NCBI RefSeq assembly: GCF_001266615.1
Contig: NZ_LGHZ01000001.1
Coordinates: 62,001-126,000 of the forward strand
From: Kluyvera genomosp. 1
GTDB taxonomy: Bacteria > Pseudomonadota > Gammaproteobacteria > Enterobacterales > Enterobacteriaceae
Direction of reading: 5' to 3'
DNA length: 64,000 bases
How positions within the stretch are numbered: the stretch's first letter is position 1; each line of letters starts with the position of its first letter. The notes under the pieces are model-generated. The model did not search any database, was not told the origin of the DNA, and saw nothing but the letters and a program-made list of their open reading frames with translations. The position numbers were made by a program, and so were the translations under genes. Shown piece after piece: positions 8,489 through 17,896 of this stretch.

Positions 8489-8533
8489 TTTTATTCACGT
8501 TATCACCCTTTAAGCGCACAAAAAGGTGATTTT

Positions 8534-9517
8534 TTACAACCAGTTACTGCGATGTAACCACCACGTAACACCACCAATGAGTAATACCAGCATAATACAG
8601 AAGAGGGAGAAGCCCAGATGCGATCCGCCCCCCGGGATACCACCCAGGTTAACGCCAAACAGCCCGGTCAGGAAAGTACTCGGTAAAAACACCATCGCCA
8701 TCAGTGACATATTATAGGTGCGTCGGGAGAGTGACTCCTGCATCATCTGGGCAATTTCATCGGTCATCACCGCCGTGCGTGCAATGCAGCCATCAATTTC
8801 ATCGAGCCCACGACCTAAACGGTCGGCAATATCCTGCATCCGTCGGCGCTGATCGTCGGTCATCCATGACAGGCGTTCGCTGGAGAGTCGGGCATACACA
8901 TCCCTTTGCGGCGCCATGTAGCGACGCATCACGATAAGCTGTTTACGCAAAAGCGCCAGGAAACCACGCGGCGGTACTTCCTGCTCCATCAGGTTATCTT
9001 CCAGATCGATGATTTTATCGTGCAATTGCTCAATAAATTCGCTCGCGTGATCGGTCAATGCATCACAGACATCCACCAGCCATGAGCCACAATCCGTTGG
9101 GCCGCTGCCCTCCTGCAGATCGCTAACCACGTCATCCAGCGCCAGTACTTTACGCTGGCGAGTAGAAATGATGATGCGCTCATCGATATATAGACGCATA
9201 GCGACCAGCTGGTCAGGGCGTTCATCGGTACTGCCGTTAATACAGCGCAGCGTAATGAGCGTCCCTTCGCCCAATCGACTGACTCGCGGACGAACGCTTT
9301 CTCCCGCCAACGCGTCACGCACGGTGCTCGGCAGCAGCGGCGTATTCGCCAGCCACTGGGCACTGTCAGGATGGGTGTAGTTCAGGTGCAGCCAGCAAGG
9401 ATTATCTTTGCTGACGCACTCCGCGTCGGTGAGCGGCTTCACGCCGCCCTGCCCGTCCAGCAGCCACGCAAATACGGCATCAGGCACGTTAAGATCAGAT
9501 CCCTTTATGGCTTCCAC
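8534..9517 (-). CDS. zntB: Zinc transport protein ZntB (CorA family)
   Basis: This 327-residue inner-membrane protein of the CorA/2-TM-GxN superfamily transports Zn2+. It has a large cytoplasmic N-terminal funnel domain with long helices (residues about 150-265), then two C-terminal transmembrane segments. The signature GVN (LFGVNLGG) lies between them, and a positively charged tail ends HRSNWL. Length and sequence match E. coli ZntB (327 aa). It is the right end of the conserved ttcA-dbpA-fnrS-zntB block; accessory genes begin after it. Confidence 0.96.
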   Translation of the reverse strand: MEAIKGSDLNVPDAVFAWLLDGQGGVKPLTDAECVSKDNPCWLHLNYTHPDSAQWLANTPLLPSTVRDALAGESVRPRVSRLGEGTLITLRCINGSTDERPDQLVAMRLYIDERIIISTRQRKVLALDDVVSDLQEGSGPTDCGSWLVDVCDALTDHASEFIEQLHDKIIDLEDNLMEQEVPPRGFLALLRKQLIVMRRYMAPQRDVYARLSSERLSWMTDDQRRRMQDIADRLGRGLDEIDGCIARTAVMTDEIAQMMQESLSRRTYNMSLMAMVFLPSTFLTGLFGVNLGGIPGGGSHLGFSLFCIMLVLLIGGVTWWLHRSNWL

Positions 9518-9641
9518 ATCGCCTCCGGTCGCAACTATTTATCCTGATAGTCTAGCCATCTGCATTTGTTAAGCAATAAGAGGACGTGCCATCGCGCTGA
9601 AATTGTTGGCAAAAGCCTTATAAACCTTATGGGGGACATAA

Positions 9642-9666
9642 AAAAGCCCGGCACAGAGGCCGAGCT
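9642..9666 (-). terminator. Terminator of the chemoreceptor gene
   Basis: On the minus strand AAGCTCGGC pairs with GCCGGGCTT (one G-U), followed by six T, just past the stop at 9684. Confidence 0.85.
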
Positions 9667-9683
9667 TAAAAGTCTGTCACCCC

Positions 9684-10853
9684 TTAGAATGATTGCCAGA
9701 AATTCCTGTCGTGATTACCGGCCACCGCGGGCTGGAGCGGCGGCGAGGCTGGCGGTGCTACAGACGTTTGTGCCTCATTACCGATACGGAAACTCTGCGT
9801 GCGTGATTGCAACTCAATAACCTGCCGCTTGAGAACATCGGAGGAACCCGCCAACTCCTCCACAACCCCAATATTACTTTGGGTGACCGTTTCCAGTTCC
9901 GTTAAGGCCATCGTAATTTGATCGATACCTTTTTCCTGCTCAGACGTGGAAACCGCAATTTGCTCCATCAGGCTACTTAATTCCCCTGAGCCGGTGACAA
10001 TTTCCTGCATATTTTTCTCGGCTTCGGCCACAATATTCGCTCCCTGAGTCACGTTCTCACTGGTTACGTTAATCAAGGTCTTAATATTTTTAGCCGCCTC
10101 CGCGCTACGATGCGCTAGATTTCGCACCTCGCCAGCCACGACAGAGAATCCTTTCCCGTGATCGCCGGCTCTTGCCGCCTCAACCGCCGCATTCAGCGCC
10201 AGAATATTGGTCTGGAAGGCAATGCCGTCAATCATGGCGATAATTTCGGTCATTTGACGGGCACAGTCGGTAATAGATTGCATATTGGTTGCTACATCCC
10301 CCATCAACGCCCCGCCTTTACGGGCACATTGGGTGGCCTCACCCGCACGCTCACTGGCCAGTCGGGTATGTTCAGCATTATTTTTGGTGCTGGCAGCAAT
10401 CTGCTCCATGCTGGCTGCCGTCTGCATCAAAGTCGCGGACTGCTGCTCGGTTTTGACCGACAATTCCGCGCTGCGATTAGCCAACTGATCCGACATCGAC
10501 ATGGCGTTATCCGATGACGAGCGAATTTCAGCCACCAGCGTTGAAATGTTATTCGATAAATTATTGATTCCTGGAATTAACCGCCCGGCGCAGTTATTAC
10601 CAAATATTGGAATGCGCACGGCCAGATTTCCATCATTAACTTCATCAATACTGCGTTTGACGGCGTTAATTGGCGTGACAAGATATTTTGTCATATAAAT
10701 CCATAGGAAAGCTAATGCCGCCGCCCATACAATATTAATCAGCGAAAGCAAGAATATATTCTTTGATAAGATTAAACAGATCACATCTGCTATAAGGAAA
10801 ACAGCCAGAATAAACACCATGATAAACGTTCGGACGCTAATGTTTTTAAACAT
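9684..10853 (-). CDS. Methyl-accepting chemotaxis protein lacking a periplasmic sensor domain
   Basis: This is a 389-residue chemoreceptor. Two hydrophobic segments (about 8-28 and 34-56) are separated by only a few residues, so the usual periplasmic ligand domain is absent. A HAMP domain follows, starting near VTPINAVKRSIDEV. The signalling tip is canonical (FQTNILALNAAVEAARAG). The C-terminus ends HDRNFWQSF, matching the xWxxF pattern of the pentapeptide tether that CheR and CheB bind. It should control CheA through CheW, sensing perhaps membrane state or the cytoplasm. No che genes lie nearby. The gene diverges from the MHYT-GGDEF-EAL gene. Confidence 0.92.
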   Translation of the reverse strand: MFKNISVRTFIMVFILAVFLIADVICLILSKNIFLLSLINIVWAAALAFLWIYMTKYLVTPINAVKRSIDEVNDGNLAVRIPIFGNNCAGRLIPGINNLSNNISTLVAEIRSSSDNAMSMSDQLANRSAELSVKTEQQSATLMQTAASMEQIAASTKNNAEHTRLASERAGEATQCARKGGALMGDVATNMQSITDCARQMTEIIAMIDGIAFQTNILALNAAVEAARAGDHGKGFSVVAGEVRNLAHRSAEAAKNIKTLINVTSENVTQGANIVAEAEKNMQEIVTGSGELSSLMEQIAVSTSEQEKGIDQITMALTELETVTQSNIGVVEELAGSSDVLKRQVIELQSRTQSFRIGNEAQTSVAPPASPPLQPAVAGNHDRNFWQSF

Positions 10854-11220
10854 AACCTTTCCCCAACACTTGCTGTGTTATTTTGTTATATCACCAGAAG
10901 GTGTATTTTCCAGACCATTTTAGCTTTTTGTGCCACTTTAACCGTTAGCAGTGTAAGTTTTGCTTTTATCAGCCATTAACTCTTTCCAAAGTAAAATCTA
11001 GGCTACACTCATCCATTCCAACTCTTAACATCATGGAAATTAAGAACAATATAAAACCACCTATAATATTACTTAGTAGATCCCCATCAATATTTAGCCA
11101 TGCTTAATATTTAAATCAGTCTGCTTAATCATGTAAAAAGAACGTATCTATATTGTTATTTTTCTGGCTTAAATTCGGAATTTGCTGATAGATTAATAAG
11201 AACATCTTTTATGAAAAGGT
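10854..11220. other. AT-rich divergent promoter region
   Basis: This 367-bp AT-rich gap lies between the chemoreceptor and the GGDEF-EAL gene, which are divergent. It must hold both promoters. I see no clear operator, repeat or RNA gene. Confidence 0.6.
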
Positions 11221-13380
11221 ATGGATTGCATGATGCTGCATGCTTCGTGGGACCCGATACTAGTCGGTATTTCATTCCTGGTGGCATTCATTGCTTCTTT
11301 TGTCGCGCTTGATAGCGCGGCAAAAATTGCTGCCTCAAATAAAAAAGCGGCGCTGTTCTGGCGAATAACCGGCGGAGCAACGTTAGGCATTGGCATTTGG
11401 TCGATGCATTTCATTGGCATGCTAGCGATGAAAATGCCAATGCCGATGAGCTATCATCTTGAGCTGACGATTGTTTCTCTCCTCGCCGCCATTATTGCCT
11501 CTTCGCTGGCCATTAATATTGCTGTCGCAGGCAATACGTTGTCGCTCAAACGCCTTTGCGTGGCGACTGCTCTCCTGAGCAGCGGCGTGGTGACCATGCA
11601 CTACGTGGGTATGGCGGCGCTAATGGCGCACGATGAGATTACCTGGAGTATTCCGCTCATTATTGCTTCGGTCATTATCGCTATTGTGGCCTCCTGCGTC
11701 GGTCTATGGCTGGCATTTAGCCTGCGTTTAAATAGTAAAGGCGTGCTTTTGACCCGCGTCGGGGCCGCGCTGGCGATGGGCATCGCCATTGCCGCAATGC
11801 ACTATACCGGCATGAGCGCTGCCACCTTTACCGGTCACGGACATATGATGACAGGTCACGCGGCCATGGTCAGTGAGGAAGGGCTATCCATCTGGGTATC
11901 CGTCACCACCCTGCTGCTACTCGGCCTAATGCTAATGATATCAATGGTCGACTCCCAGGTGCGCACCACCCGACTCACTGAAAACCTCCAGCGCCTGAAT
12001 CAGCAGCTCGAACAACAGGCGCGCTACGACGGGCTAACCGGGCTGGCAAATCGCAGCCAAATTGATATGCGCCTGCTGGCATGCCTGCACCAATCCAGGC
12101 TTGCGGGTAGCACGTTTGCGCTGGTGCTGATGGACCTTGACCGCTTTAAGCTTATCAATGATGCCTGGGGGCATCACGTCGGCGATAATCTGCTGGTCTC
12201 GGTCGCCAACCGCATGAGCGCCTGCCTGACGCCCAAAATGACCCTCGCACGGATCGGCGGCGATGAATTTATTCTGCTGGCCCCCAACTGTAACGAAGCC
12301 GAAATCACCGATATTTGCACCCGCATGGTCGAAAGCATCCGCCGACCGTTTTATCACTCTGGCCAGATTTTGCAGATCTCCTTAAGTGTGGGGATCAGTC
12401 TCTACCCTGGACACGGTGAAACACCGCAGGAACTTAAGCTTTCCGCTGATACCGCGATGTATCACGTGAAGCATAATGGCCGTAACGGCTGGGTGCTCTA
12501 CCACGAATCGATGCTCGACAGCACATGGCAAGGTGCCCACTTCCTACAAGACCTTACCCAGGCGTTGGAACGTGGTCAGTTCGAACTGTGGTATCAACCG
12601 AAATATCACGTCAAAGAAAAACGCATTTACGGTTTTGAAGCGCTGGTGCGCTGGCGTCATCCGAAAAAAGGGATCCTGCTGCCAGAAGTTTTCCTGCCGA
12701 CGTTGCAAAACACCGGGCTGATTATTCCGGTTGGCAATTGGATACTGGAAAAAGGCTGCGAGCAGCTGCGCAAATGGACGCGTGCCGGACACGATGACTG
12801 GACGCTATCACTCAATATTTCACCGGTGCAGTTTGAGCAGCAGAACTTTTATGAACAGGTCTGCGATGCGCTGATGCGCCATCATATCTCGCCGACACGC
12901 TTGACCATTGAGCTTGCCGAAACCACTGCGCTACATGGTTTCGACCGCAGCGTACAGATCTTCAACGATTTCTGCCGGATTGGGATAACCATTTCTATCG
13001 ACAATTTCGGCGTTGGATACTCCAATATGCTGGCATTACAGGACCTGCCCGCCGGTGAACTGAAGATCGACAAAAGCTTTACTAAAGATATGCGCGAGAA
13101 CAGCAAAAACATCAAAATTGTCTCGACCATCATCAATATCGCCCATTCGATGAATATGGACGTGGTGGCAGAAGGCGTTGAAACGCAGGAGCAGCAACGT
13201 ATTCTTTCAGGGCTCGGCTGTGACGCCTTGCAGGGATACTGGTTCTCCGATCCCGTACCGGCAGAAGAGATTGATGCAACGCTGAATAACCTACCGTTGA
13301 GCGGCGATCCCTATGCACCAGCAGCCATCCGCCGTGATATCTCATCATCGTCATCCTCGAGCAAAAAAAAGCAGGCCTAA
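11221..13380 (+). CDS. MHYT-GGDEF-EAL membrane protein (c-di-GMP turnover)
   Basis: This 719-residue inner-membrane protein has an N-terminal MHYT sensor with the three diagnostic motifs MHFIG, MHYVG and MHYTG in a seven-helix array (residues about 5-245), proposed to sense O2, CO or NO through a metal. The GGDEF domain keeps an intact GGDEF (346-350) but has no RxxD inhibitory site before it. The EAL domain keeps EALVRW (473-478), the KIDKSF lysine and AEGVET. The metal-binding Asp-Asp pair of the DDFGTG loop reads Asp594-Asn595, so phosphodiesterase activity is doubtful. The tail is Ser/Lys rich. The start is uncertain: AAAAGG sits one base from 11221, so ATG 11230 is better spaced. Confidence 0.93.
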   Translation: MDCMMLHASWDPILVGISFLVAFIASFVALDSAAKIAASNKKAALFWRITGGATLGIGIWSMHFIGMLAMKMPMPMSYHLELTIVSLLAAIIASSLAINIAVAGNTLSLKRLCVATALLSSGVVTMHYVGMAALMAHDEITWSIPLIIASVIIAIVASCVGLWLAFSLRLNSKGVLLTRVGAALAMGIAIAAMHYTGMSAATFTGHGHMMTGHAAMVSEEGLSIWVSVTTLLLLGLMLMISMVDSQVRTTRLTENLQRLNQQLEQQARYDGLTGLANRSQIDMRLLACLHQSRLAGSTFALVLMDLDRFKLINDAWGHHVGDNLLVSVANRMSACLTPKMTLARIGGDEFILLAPNCNEAEITDICTRMVESIRRPFYHSGQILQISLSVGISLYPGHGETPQELKLSADTAMYHVKHNGRNGWVLYHESMLDSTWQGAHFLQDLTQALERGQFELWYQPKYHVKEKRIYGFEALVRWRHPKKGILLPEVFLPTLQNTGLIIPVGNWILEKGCEQLRKWTRAGHDDWTLSLNISPVQFEQQNFYEQVCDALMRHHISPTRLTIELAETTALHGFDRSVQIFNDFCRIGITISIDNFGVGYSNMLALQDLPAGELKIDKSFTKDMRENSKNIKIVSTIINIAHSMNMDVVAEGVETQEQQRILSGLGCDALQGYWFSDPVPAEEIDATLNNLPLSGDPYAPAAIRRDISSSSSSSKKKQA

Positions 13381-13392
13381 CGCCATCCCATA

Positions 13393-13424
13393 CCCGGTGA
13401 GTGGCTGTCCTCACCCTCACCGGG
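13393..13424. terminator. Hairpin after the GGDEF-EAL gene
   Basis: A perfect 9-bp inverted repeat, CCCGGTGAG (13393-13401) with CTCACCGGG (13416-13424), starts 13 bp after the stop. There is no T run, so termination is likely but not certain. Confidence 0.5.
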
Positions 13425-13507
13425 CATATTCGCCAAACAGATTAACGCTTGCGTTTAGCACACCGCTTTCCCCTGAATAATGCGCATGGCCGAATAACCA
13501 AGCGCAT

Positions 13508-13528
13508 TATCCATACTGATGGATAGTG
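13508..13528. promoter_or_regulatory. Candidate LysR operator upstream of the nitroreductase gene
   Basis: The palindrome TATCCAT-ACTG-ATGGATA (13508-13525) continues as GATGGATAGTG (13518-13528). The same 11-mer occurs at 15375-15385 upstream of the BdcA-like gene, and the LysR gene lies between the two targets. This is an inference from shared sequence only. Confidence 0.4.
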
Positions 13529-13613
13529 TTATCGATTTTTCGTCGTTGTTAACGTTTTACTGTTCAATTATCTTCATTCTCACGCTAATGATTCCACCAG
13601 GACGAAGAGAAAG

Positions 13614-14354
13614 ATGAACGATACCCTTGAGTTAATGCTATCCCACCAAAGCGATCGCAGTTTCCTTGATAAAGCCATTCCTGAAGAAGTACTGGATAAT
13701 GTCATTCGTGCGGCATGGCACGCGCCCACGTCGGTGCACTCCCAACAGGTGTCGGTTATTGTCACTCGTGATAACGCGACCCGAACCCAACTTGCCGCGT
13801 TGACCGGCGGGCAGCCGTGGGTCGCGCAGGCCCCCGTGTTTTTGACGTTTGTGCTGGATATGCATAAATCGCGCAGAGGTATTGAAGCGGTCGATAAGCA
13901 ACAGCTGGCGCATACCAGCATTGAGAGCATTGTCTCCGGCAGCCAGGACGTGGGGATTGCGCTGGCATCGGCAATGCTGGCAGCACGTTCACAGGGGCTA
14001 GGTGTAGTGCCTATTGGTGGGATCCGCAATCATCCGCAGCAGGTGATTGAGCTGCTTAATCTGCCCGCGCTCACCTTCCCGATTAACGGCCTGACCCTTG
14101 GCTATGTCGACCAACCGGCGCATCTCAAACCACGCATGCCCATTAATGCCTTCCGACATGAAGAACGCTATCAGGATGAGGAACTCGACGCGGCTATTGA
14201 TACACACAATCGTGAGCTTACCGCGCACTGGCAGCAAATCGGTCGCGGCGAGGGGGAAAACTGGAGCCAAACGGTCGCGGGATATTATGATCACGTCTAT
14301 TATCCCGAAGTCCTGCCCGGGCTGTTAAGTCAGGGCTTTAACGTCGATAAGTAG
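13614..14354 (+). CDS. NfsA-family NAD(P)H-dependent flavin oxidoreductase/nitroreductase
   Basis: This 246-residue protein is of the FMN-dependent nitroreductase (NfsA/FRP) type. The N-terminal SHQSDRSFLDKAIPEE matches the family's FMN-phosphate-binding HRSxR region. APTSVHSQQVSVIVT, the QDVGIALASAMLAA helix, GLGVVPIGGIRN and the LTLGYVDQP segment follow in the family order. Such enzymes reduce quinones, flavins or nitro-compounds by two electrons in the cytoplasm. The physiological substrate is unknown. It stands beside a LysR gene and shares a putative operator sequence with the BdcA-like gene on the regulator's other side. Confidence 0.88.
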   Translation: MNDTLELMLSHQSDRSFLDKAIPEEVLDNVIRAAWHAPTSVHSQQVSVIVTRDNATRTQLAALTGGQPWVAQAPVFLTFVLDMHKSRRGIEAVDKQQLAHTSIESIVSGSQDVGIALASAMLAARSQGLGVVPIGGIRNHPQQVIELLNLPALTFPINGLTLGYVDQPAHLKPRMPINAFRHEERYQDEELDAAIDTHNRELTAHWQQIGRGEGENWSQTVAGYYDHVYYPEVLPGLLSQGFNVDK

Positions 14355-14381
14355 ACAACATACCGGCGGTCCTTTGACTTT

Positions 14382-14408
14382 GCCGGGCAATGCTCACTAT
14401 TGCCCGGC
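14382..14408. terminator. Hairpin between the convergent nitroreductase and LysR genes
   Basis: A perfect 9-bp stem, GCCGGGCAA (14382-14390) with TTGCCCGGC (14400-14408), lies between two convergent stops. No long T run follows in either direction. Confidence 0.6.
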
Positions 14409-14431
14409 GTCAGCAAAAGCTGCCGCACCGC

Positions 14432-15328
14432 TTAGGATGGCTGGCGAAAAGTGGTCATCACCCAGTCAATAAACACCTTTAACCGCGCGCTTTGGTGACG
14501 GTTTGAAGGGTAGATGGCATGCAACGGGATTGCTGGCCGAGACCATTCCGGCAAAATTTCTACCAGTTCACCGGAGTCCAGCCATGGCTGCACCACGCGA
14601 CGAAGATGCTGCCCGAGCCCGAGTCCTGCTAACATCAAGCTAGTCAGTCCGGTCCCTTCGTTGGTACAAAAACGGCTGTTGCCGATTTCAAAACGTACTC
14701 CCTCTTTCTCCAGCACCAGCATTTCCGGTTTCCCCGAAGTGGCATAAAAATAGCCTACGCAGGTGTGATGCTGCTCGATATCAGCCGGAGACTGCGGTAT
14801 GCCGTGGCGCGCCAGATATTCTCGTGATGCGCAGAGCACAAAATCAAGATCGGCAATCTTGCGGGCGATCATCAATGTATCCTGCAGTTCACCCGCACGA
14901 ATCACGCAATCGACCCCTTCGCCAACAATATTGATGGCTCGGTCGCTGATACCCAAAGCAATGGTGATATCGGGGTACTCGCGGTGAAAATCAGGAAGTG
15001 CGGGGATCAGCATGCCGTTGGCAAATGACACCGGAACATCGATACGCAAATGCCCACTGGGTCGCAGCTTGCGCCCACTCACCGCGGTGTCGATTTCATC
15101 GATTTCATTAATGAGGCGTAGCGCATGATGATAGTACTCCAGCCCTTCTGACGTCACGCTAACGGTACGGGTTGTGCGCTGTATTAAGCTCATGCGCAGA
15201 TGTTTTTCCAGATCGGTCACCAATTTGCTCACCGTTGAGCGTGGCAGCAGCAGCTGCCCTGCTGCCTGGCTAAAGGAGCCGGTTTCCACCACGCGGACAA
15301 AAACCCGCATCGCCAGCAACTGATTCAT
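14432..15328 (-). CDS. LysR-family transcriptional regulator
   Basis: This 298-residue regulator has an N-terminal winged helix-turn-helix (MRVFVRVVETGSFSQAAGQ, then LPRSTVSKLVTDLEKHL), a linker helix and a periplasmic-binding-protein-like effector domain starting near GHLRIDVPVSF. It belongs to the large DhcR/CrgA-like subgroup. It is divergent from the BdcA-like dehydrogenase, with a 200-bp shared region, so it probably regulates that gene and itself. A repeated 11-mer suggests it also controls the nitroreductase gene downstream. The effector is unknown. Confidence 0.92.
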   Translation of the reverse strand: MNQLLAMRVFVRVVETGSFSQAAGQLLLPRSTVSKLVTDLEKHLRMSLIQRTTRTVSVTSEGLEYYHHALRLINEIDEIDTAVSGRKLRPSGHLRIDVPVSFANGMLIPALPDFHREYPDITIALGISDRAINIVGEGVDCVIRAGELQDTLMIARKIADLDFVLCASREYLARHGIPQSPADIEQHHTCVGYFYATSGKPEMLVLEKEGVRFEIGNSRFCTNEGTGLTSLMLAGLGLGQHLRRVVQPWLDSGELVEILPEWSRPAIPLHAIYPSNRHQSARLKVFIDWVMTTFRQPS

Positions 15329-15345
15329 TGAGGTCTGTTCCTGCT

Positions 15346-15387
15346 ATCACTATTGAAGCCTGATTATTCATGGAGATGGATAGTGAT
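15346..15387. promoter_or_regulatory. Candidate LysR operator in the LysR/BdcA-like divergent region
   Basis: The inverted repeat ATCACTAT (15346-15353) / ATAGTGAT (15380-15387) is spaced about three helical turns centre to centre. The right arm lies within GATGGATAGTG (15375-15385), the 11-mer also found upstream of the nitroreductase gene. Confidence 0.45.
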
Positions 15388-15528
15388 GGCAAGATTTGGG
15401 GATTTTGTTGCCTGACGGCCCTCCACCTTCAGCCCCCAGTCTGCTATCGCGACAACTATACTCCTTGCTGGCGGTCACACTGCCGAAGCATCGGGTAGCC
15501 TCACTACACTCTCATCAGGAGTTCTCTT

Positions 15529-16242
15529 ATGGCTGTATTCAAGAACAAATCTGTATTGGTTTTAGGGGGTAGCCGCGGTATTGGCGCCGCTATCGTTCGC
15601 CGCTTTGCCTCTGACGGTGCTTCGGTTATTTTCAGCTACGCCGGTTCCCGTGACGCTGCATTACAGCTGGCGCAAGAAACCGGGAGTACGGCCGTGCTGG
15701 CCGACAGCGCCGATCGCGACGCAATAATCAACGTGGTAAGCGAGAGCGGGCCGCTGGATATTCTGGTGATCAATGCCGGAATCATCTTGTTTGGCGACGC
15801 GCGTGAATTAGACAGTGATGAGGTTGATCGCCTGTTTCGCATTAATATTCATGCCCCTTATCACGCGGCGGTGGAAGCGGCACGAAAAATGCCTCCCGGC
15901 GGGCGTATTATTGTCATCGGCTCGGTTAACGGCGATCGCATGCCCCTTCCCGGCCTTGCGGCGTATGCCGTGAGTAAATCCGCACTACAAGGGCTTGGGC
16001 GCGGCCTGGCGCGTGATTTTGGCCCACTCGGGATCACCGTTAATATTGTGCAGCCCGGCCCTATCGACACCGATGCCAACCCCGAAGCGGGGCCGCTAAA
16101 AGAACTCATGCACAGCTTTATGGCCGTGAAACGCCATGGCAGGCCGGAAGAAGTGGCTGGCATGGTAGCCTGGCTTGCCGGGCCGGAAGCCTCTTTTGTC
16201 ACCGGAGCGATGCACACCATTGATGGCGCATTTGGTGCATAA
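15529..16242 (+). CDS. bdcA: BdcA-like short-chain dehydrogenase (c-di-GMP-binding biofilm dispersal type)
   Basis: This 237-residue SDR protein has the same length as E. coli BdcA and strong similarity throughout. The NAD(P)-binding GGSRGIG is at residues 13-19, and catalytic Ser132, Tyr146 and Lys150 (YxxxK) are present. GSVNGDRMP and the C-terminal FVTGAMHTIDGAFGA are shared with BdcA. E. coli BdcA binds c-di-GMP and promotes biofilm dispersal; whether it is also an oxidoreductase is open. In E. coli, bdcA is next to the TetR gene bdcR. Here a LysR gene is the divergent neighbour, so the locus differs and the control has probably changed. Confidence 0.85.
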   Translation: MAVFKNKSVLVLGGSRGIGAAIVRRFASDGASVIFSYAGSRDAALQLAQETGSTAVLADSADRDAIINVVSESGPLDILVINAGIILFGDARELDSDEVDRLFRINIHAPYHAAVEAARKMPPGGRIIVIGSVNGDRMPLPGLAAYAVSKSALQGLGRGLARDFGPLGITVNIVQPGPIDTDANPEAGPLKELMHSFMAVKRHGRPEEVAGMVAWLAGPEASFVTGAMHTIDGAFGA

Positions 16243-16250
16243 GCGGGTTT

Positions 16251-16271
16251 GCGGCCAGCCACGCTGGCCGC
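16251..16271. terminator. Bidirectional hairpin between bdcA-like gene and amyA
   Basis: A perfect 9-bp stem (GCGGCCAGC / GCTGGCCGC) with a 3-base loop sits in the 43-bp gap between convergent stops. Confidence 0.65.
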
Positions 16272-16285
16272 AGTGCCGTATGGCC

Positions 16286-17773
16286 CTAGAGAACATCCTC
16301 TATTACCCATACGCTGACGCTGCCGCCATTGCAGGTAAAGACAGCATCCCCCGCGCTGCCGGTTTCGACGATCTCCTGTCGATTGTTGAGAAAATCCCGC
16401 CAGCGTTTATTGCCGTAATTCTCGCCCAGCGTCAGCGTTTTTTGGCCCTCATCGCCGTTTGATAGCATGACGACGCAGCCTGGCATCTCATCGGTACCAC
16501 TACGGCTAAAGGCGATGCAGTTCGGGTGATCAAACCATAACGTTTGGAGCCCGTGAGCAAACCGCTGGCGTGCATCAATCAGCTCGTGCAACTGTTCAAT
16601 CACCGGCATATCAATCGTATAGGTCTCGCCGTCACGCCCTTTATCTTCATAATGAGCGCCGAAGAGATCGGGATAAAACACCGACGGCACGCCATTTTCA
16701 CGCAGCAGAATCAGCGCATAGGCCAGCGGCTTGAACCAGGCTTCCACCGGCGCTTCCAACGCCTGCAGCGGCTGGGTATCGTGGTTGGCCACCAGCGTCA
16801 CCGCGTGGAAAGGATCGGCCTCCACCAGCGTGCCGGTGAAAATCTGCCGCATGTCATAGTCGCGTCCCATCCGAGAGGCTTCGTGGAATTTTAGCTGTAA
16901 AGGGGCGTCGAACAGCATTGTCTTCCCTTCCACCTGCGCAATGTACTGTTGCAGTTTGTCCACTTCATGCGACCAATACTCCGCGACAATAAACAACGGC
17001 TGTTCCGCGACCTCCTGGACGTGCTCAATCCACTCTTTGTAAAACCATGCTGGAATGTGCTTCACCGCGTCCAGACGAAAGCCGTCGCAATGGGTTTGCT
17101 CCAGCATCCAGCGCGCCCAGTACTTCAACTCTTCGGTTACCGCGTGGTTGCGAAAATCGATATTTTCACCCATCAGGTAATCGAAATTGCCCATTTCATC
17201 ATCGACCTGATCGTTCCAGCCTTCACCGGTATAGTCGTTAACAATTTTGAAGATGCCGTCCTCATCTGGATTTTCAATATGATCAATACCGCTGAAGCAT
17301 TTGTAATCCCAGATAAACTGGGAATATTTTCCCTCTCGCGCGGGAAAAACGTAGCGAGTCCATGCTTCACACTCAATGATCTCTTCATCAATCTGCGTGC
17401 GATCTTCCGCATTGACCCGCTGTACGCGGACCTGCTCTTTTTCATCCGCGCCCATCTTATGGTTGACCACAACGTCCATCAACACCGCAATTTTATGCTG
17501 TTGTAGCGCATGAATCGCCTCCAGCAGCTGCGCTTTATCGCCGTATTTCGTGGCCACGGTGCCTTTTTGATCAAACTCACCCAGGTCAAACAGATCGTAG
17601 CTGTCATAGCCGACAGAATAGCCACCGGACGCCCCCTTGCTGGCTGGCGGCAGCCAAATCATATTGATACCAATTTCATTCAGGTTCGGGGCGAGCGCCG
17701 CCACTTCCGGCCATAATTCGCCGCCTGTGGGGTAATACCAATGAAAACATTGTAATAAGGTGGGGTTGCGCAT
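16286..17773 (-). CDS. amyA: Cytoplasmic alpha-amylase
   Basis: This 495-residue GH13 enzyme has the same length as E. coli AmyA and no signal peptide; it hydrolyses internal alpha-1,4 bonds of maltodextrins and glycogen in the cytoplasm. The four GH13 regions are visible: [18 protein letters not shown] (nucleophile Asp), FIVAEYW (acid/base Glu) and VANHDTQP (transition-state Asp). The N-terminus [15 protein letters not shown] is identical in the E. coli protein. In E. coli, amyA lies in the flagellar fli region, so its location here is different. It appears to be monocistronic and convergent with the bdcA-like gene. Confidence 0.96.
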   Translation of the reverse strand: MRNPTLLQCFHWYYPTGGELWPEVAALAPNLNEIGINMIWLPPASKGASGGYSVGYDSYDLFDLGEFDQKGTVATKYGDKAQLLEAIHALQQHKIAVLMDVVVNHKMGADEKEQVRVQRVNAEDRTQIDEEIIECEAWTRYVFPAREGKYSQFIWDYKCFSGIDHIENPDEDGIFKIVNDYTGEGWNDQVDDEMGNFDYLMGENIDFRNHAVTEELKYWARWMLEQTHCDGFRLDAVKHIPAWFYKEWIEHVQEVAEQPLFIVAEYWSHEVDKLQQYIAQVEGKTMLFDAPLQLKFHEASRMGRDYDMRQIFTGTLVEADPFHAVTLVANHDTQPLQALEAPVEAWFKPLAYALILLRENGVPSVFYPDLFGAHYEDKGRDGETYTIDMPVIEQLHELIDARQRFAHGLQTLWFDHPNCIAFSRSGTDEMPGCVVMLSNGDEGQKTLTLGENYGNKRWRDFLNNRQEIVETGSAGDAVFTCNGGSVSVWVIEDVL

Positions 17774-17896
17774 GCCGATTCTCCAAATAAGGCGACAGGA
17801 AAACTATAGATGATCCTTCAGTAAGCGTTAAGATAACCCTAAAGCTGAGTTAGCCCGTCAGCGACTCAAAAAGATGAAGGGAGTAATAAGATCATA

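Noticed and set aside
16949-17506. 185-codon plus-strand ORF inside amyA
   Set aside because: It is a complementary-frame shadow of the well-conserved alpha-amylase gene.
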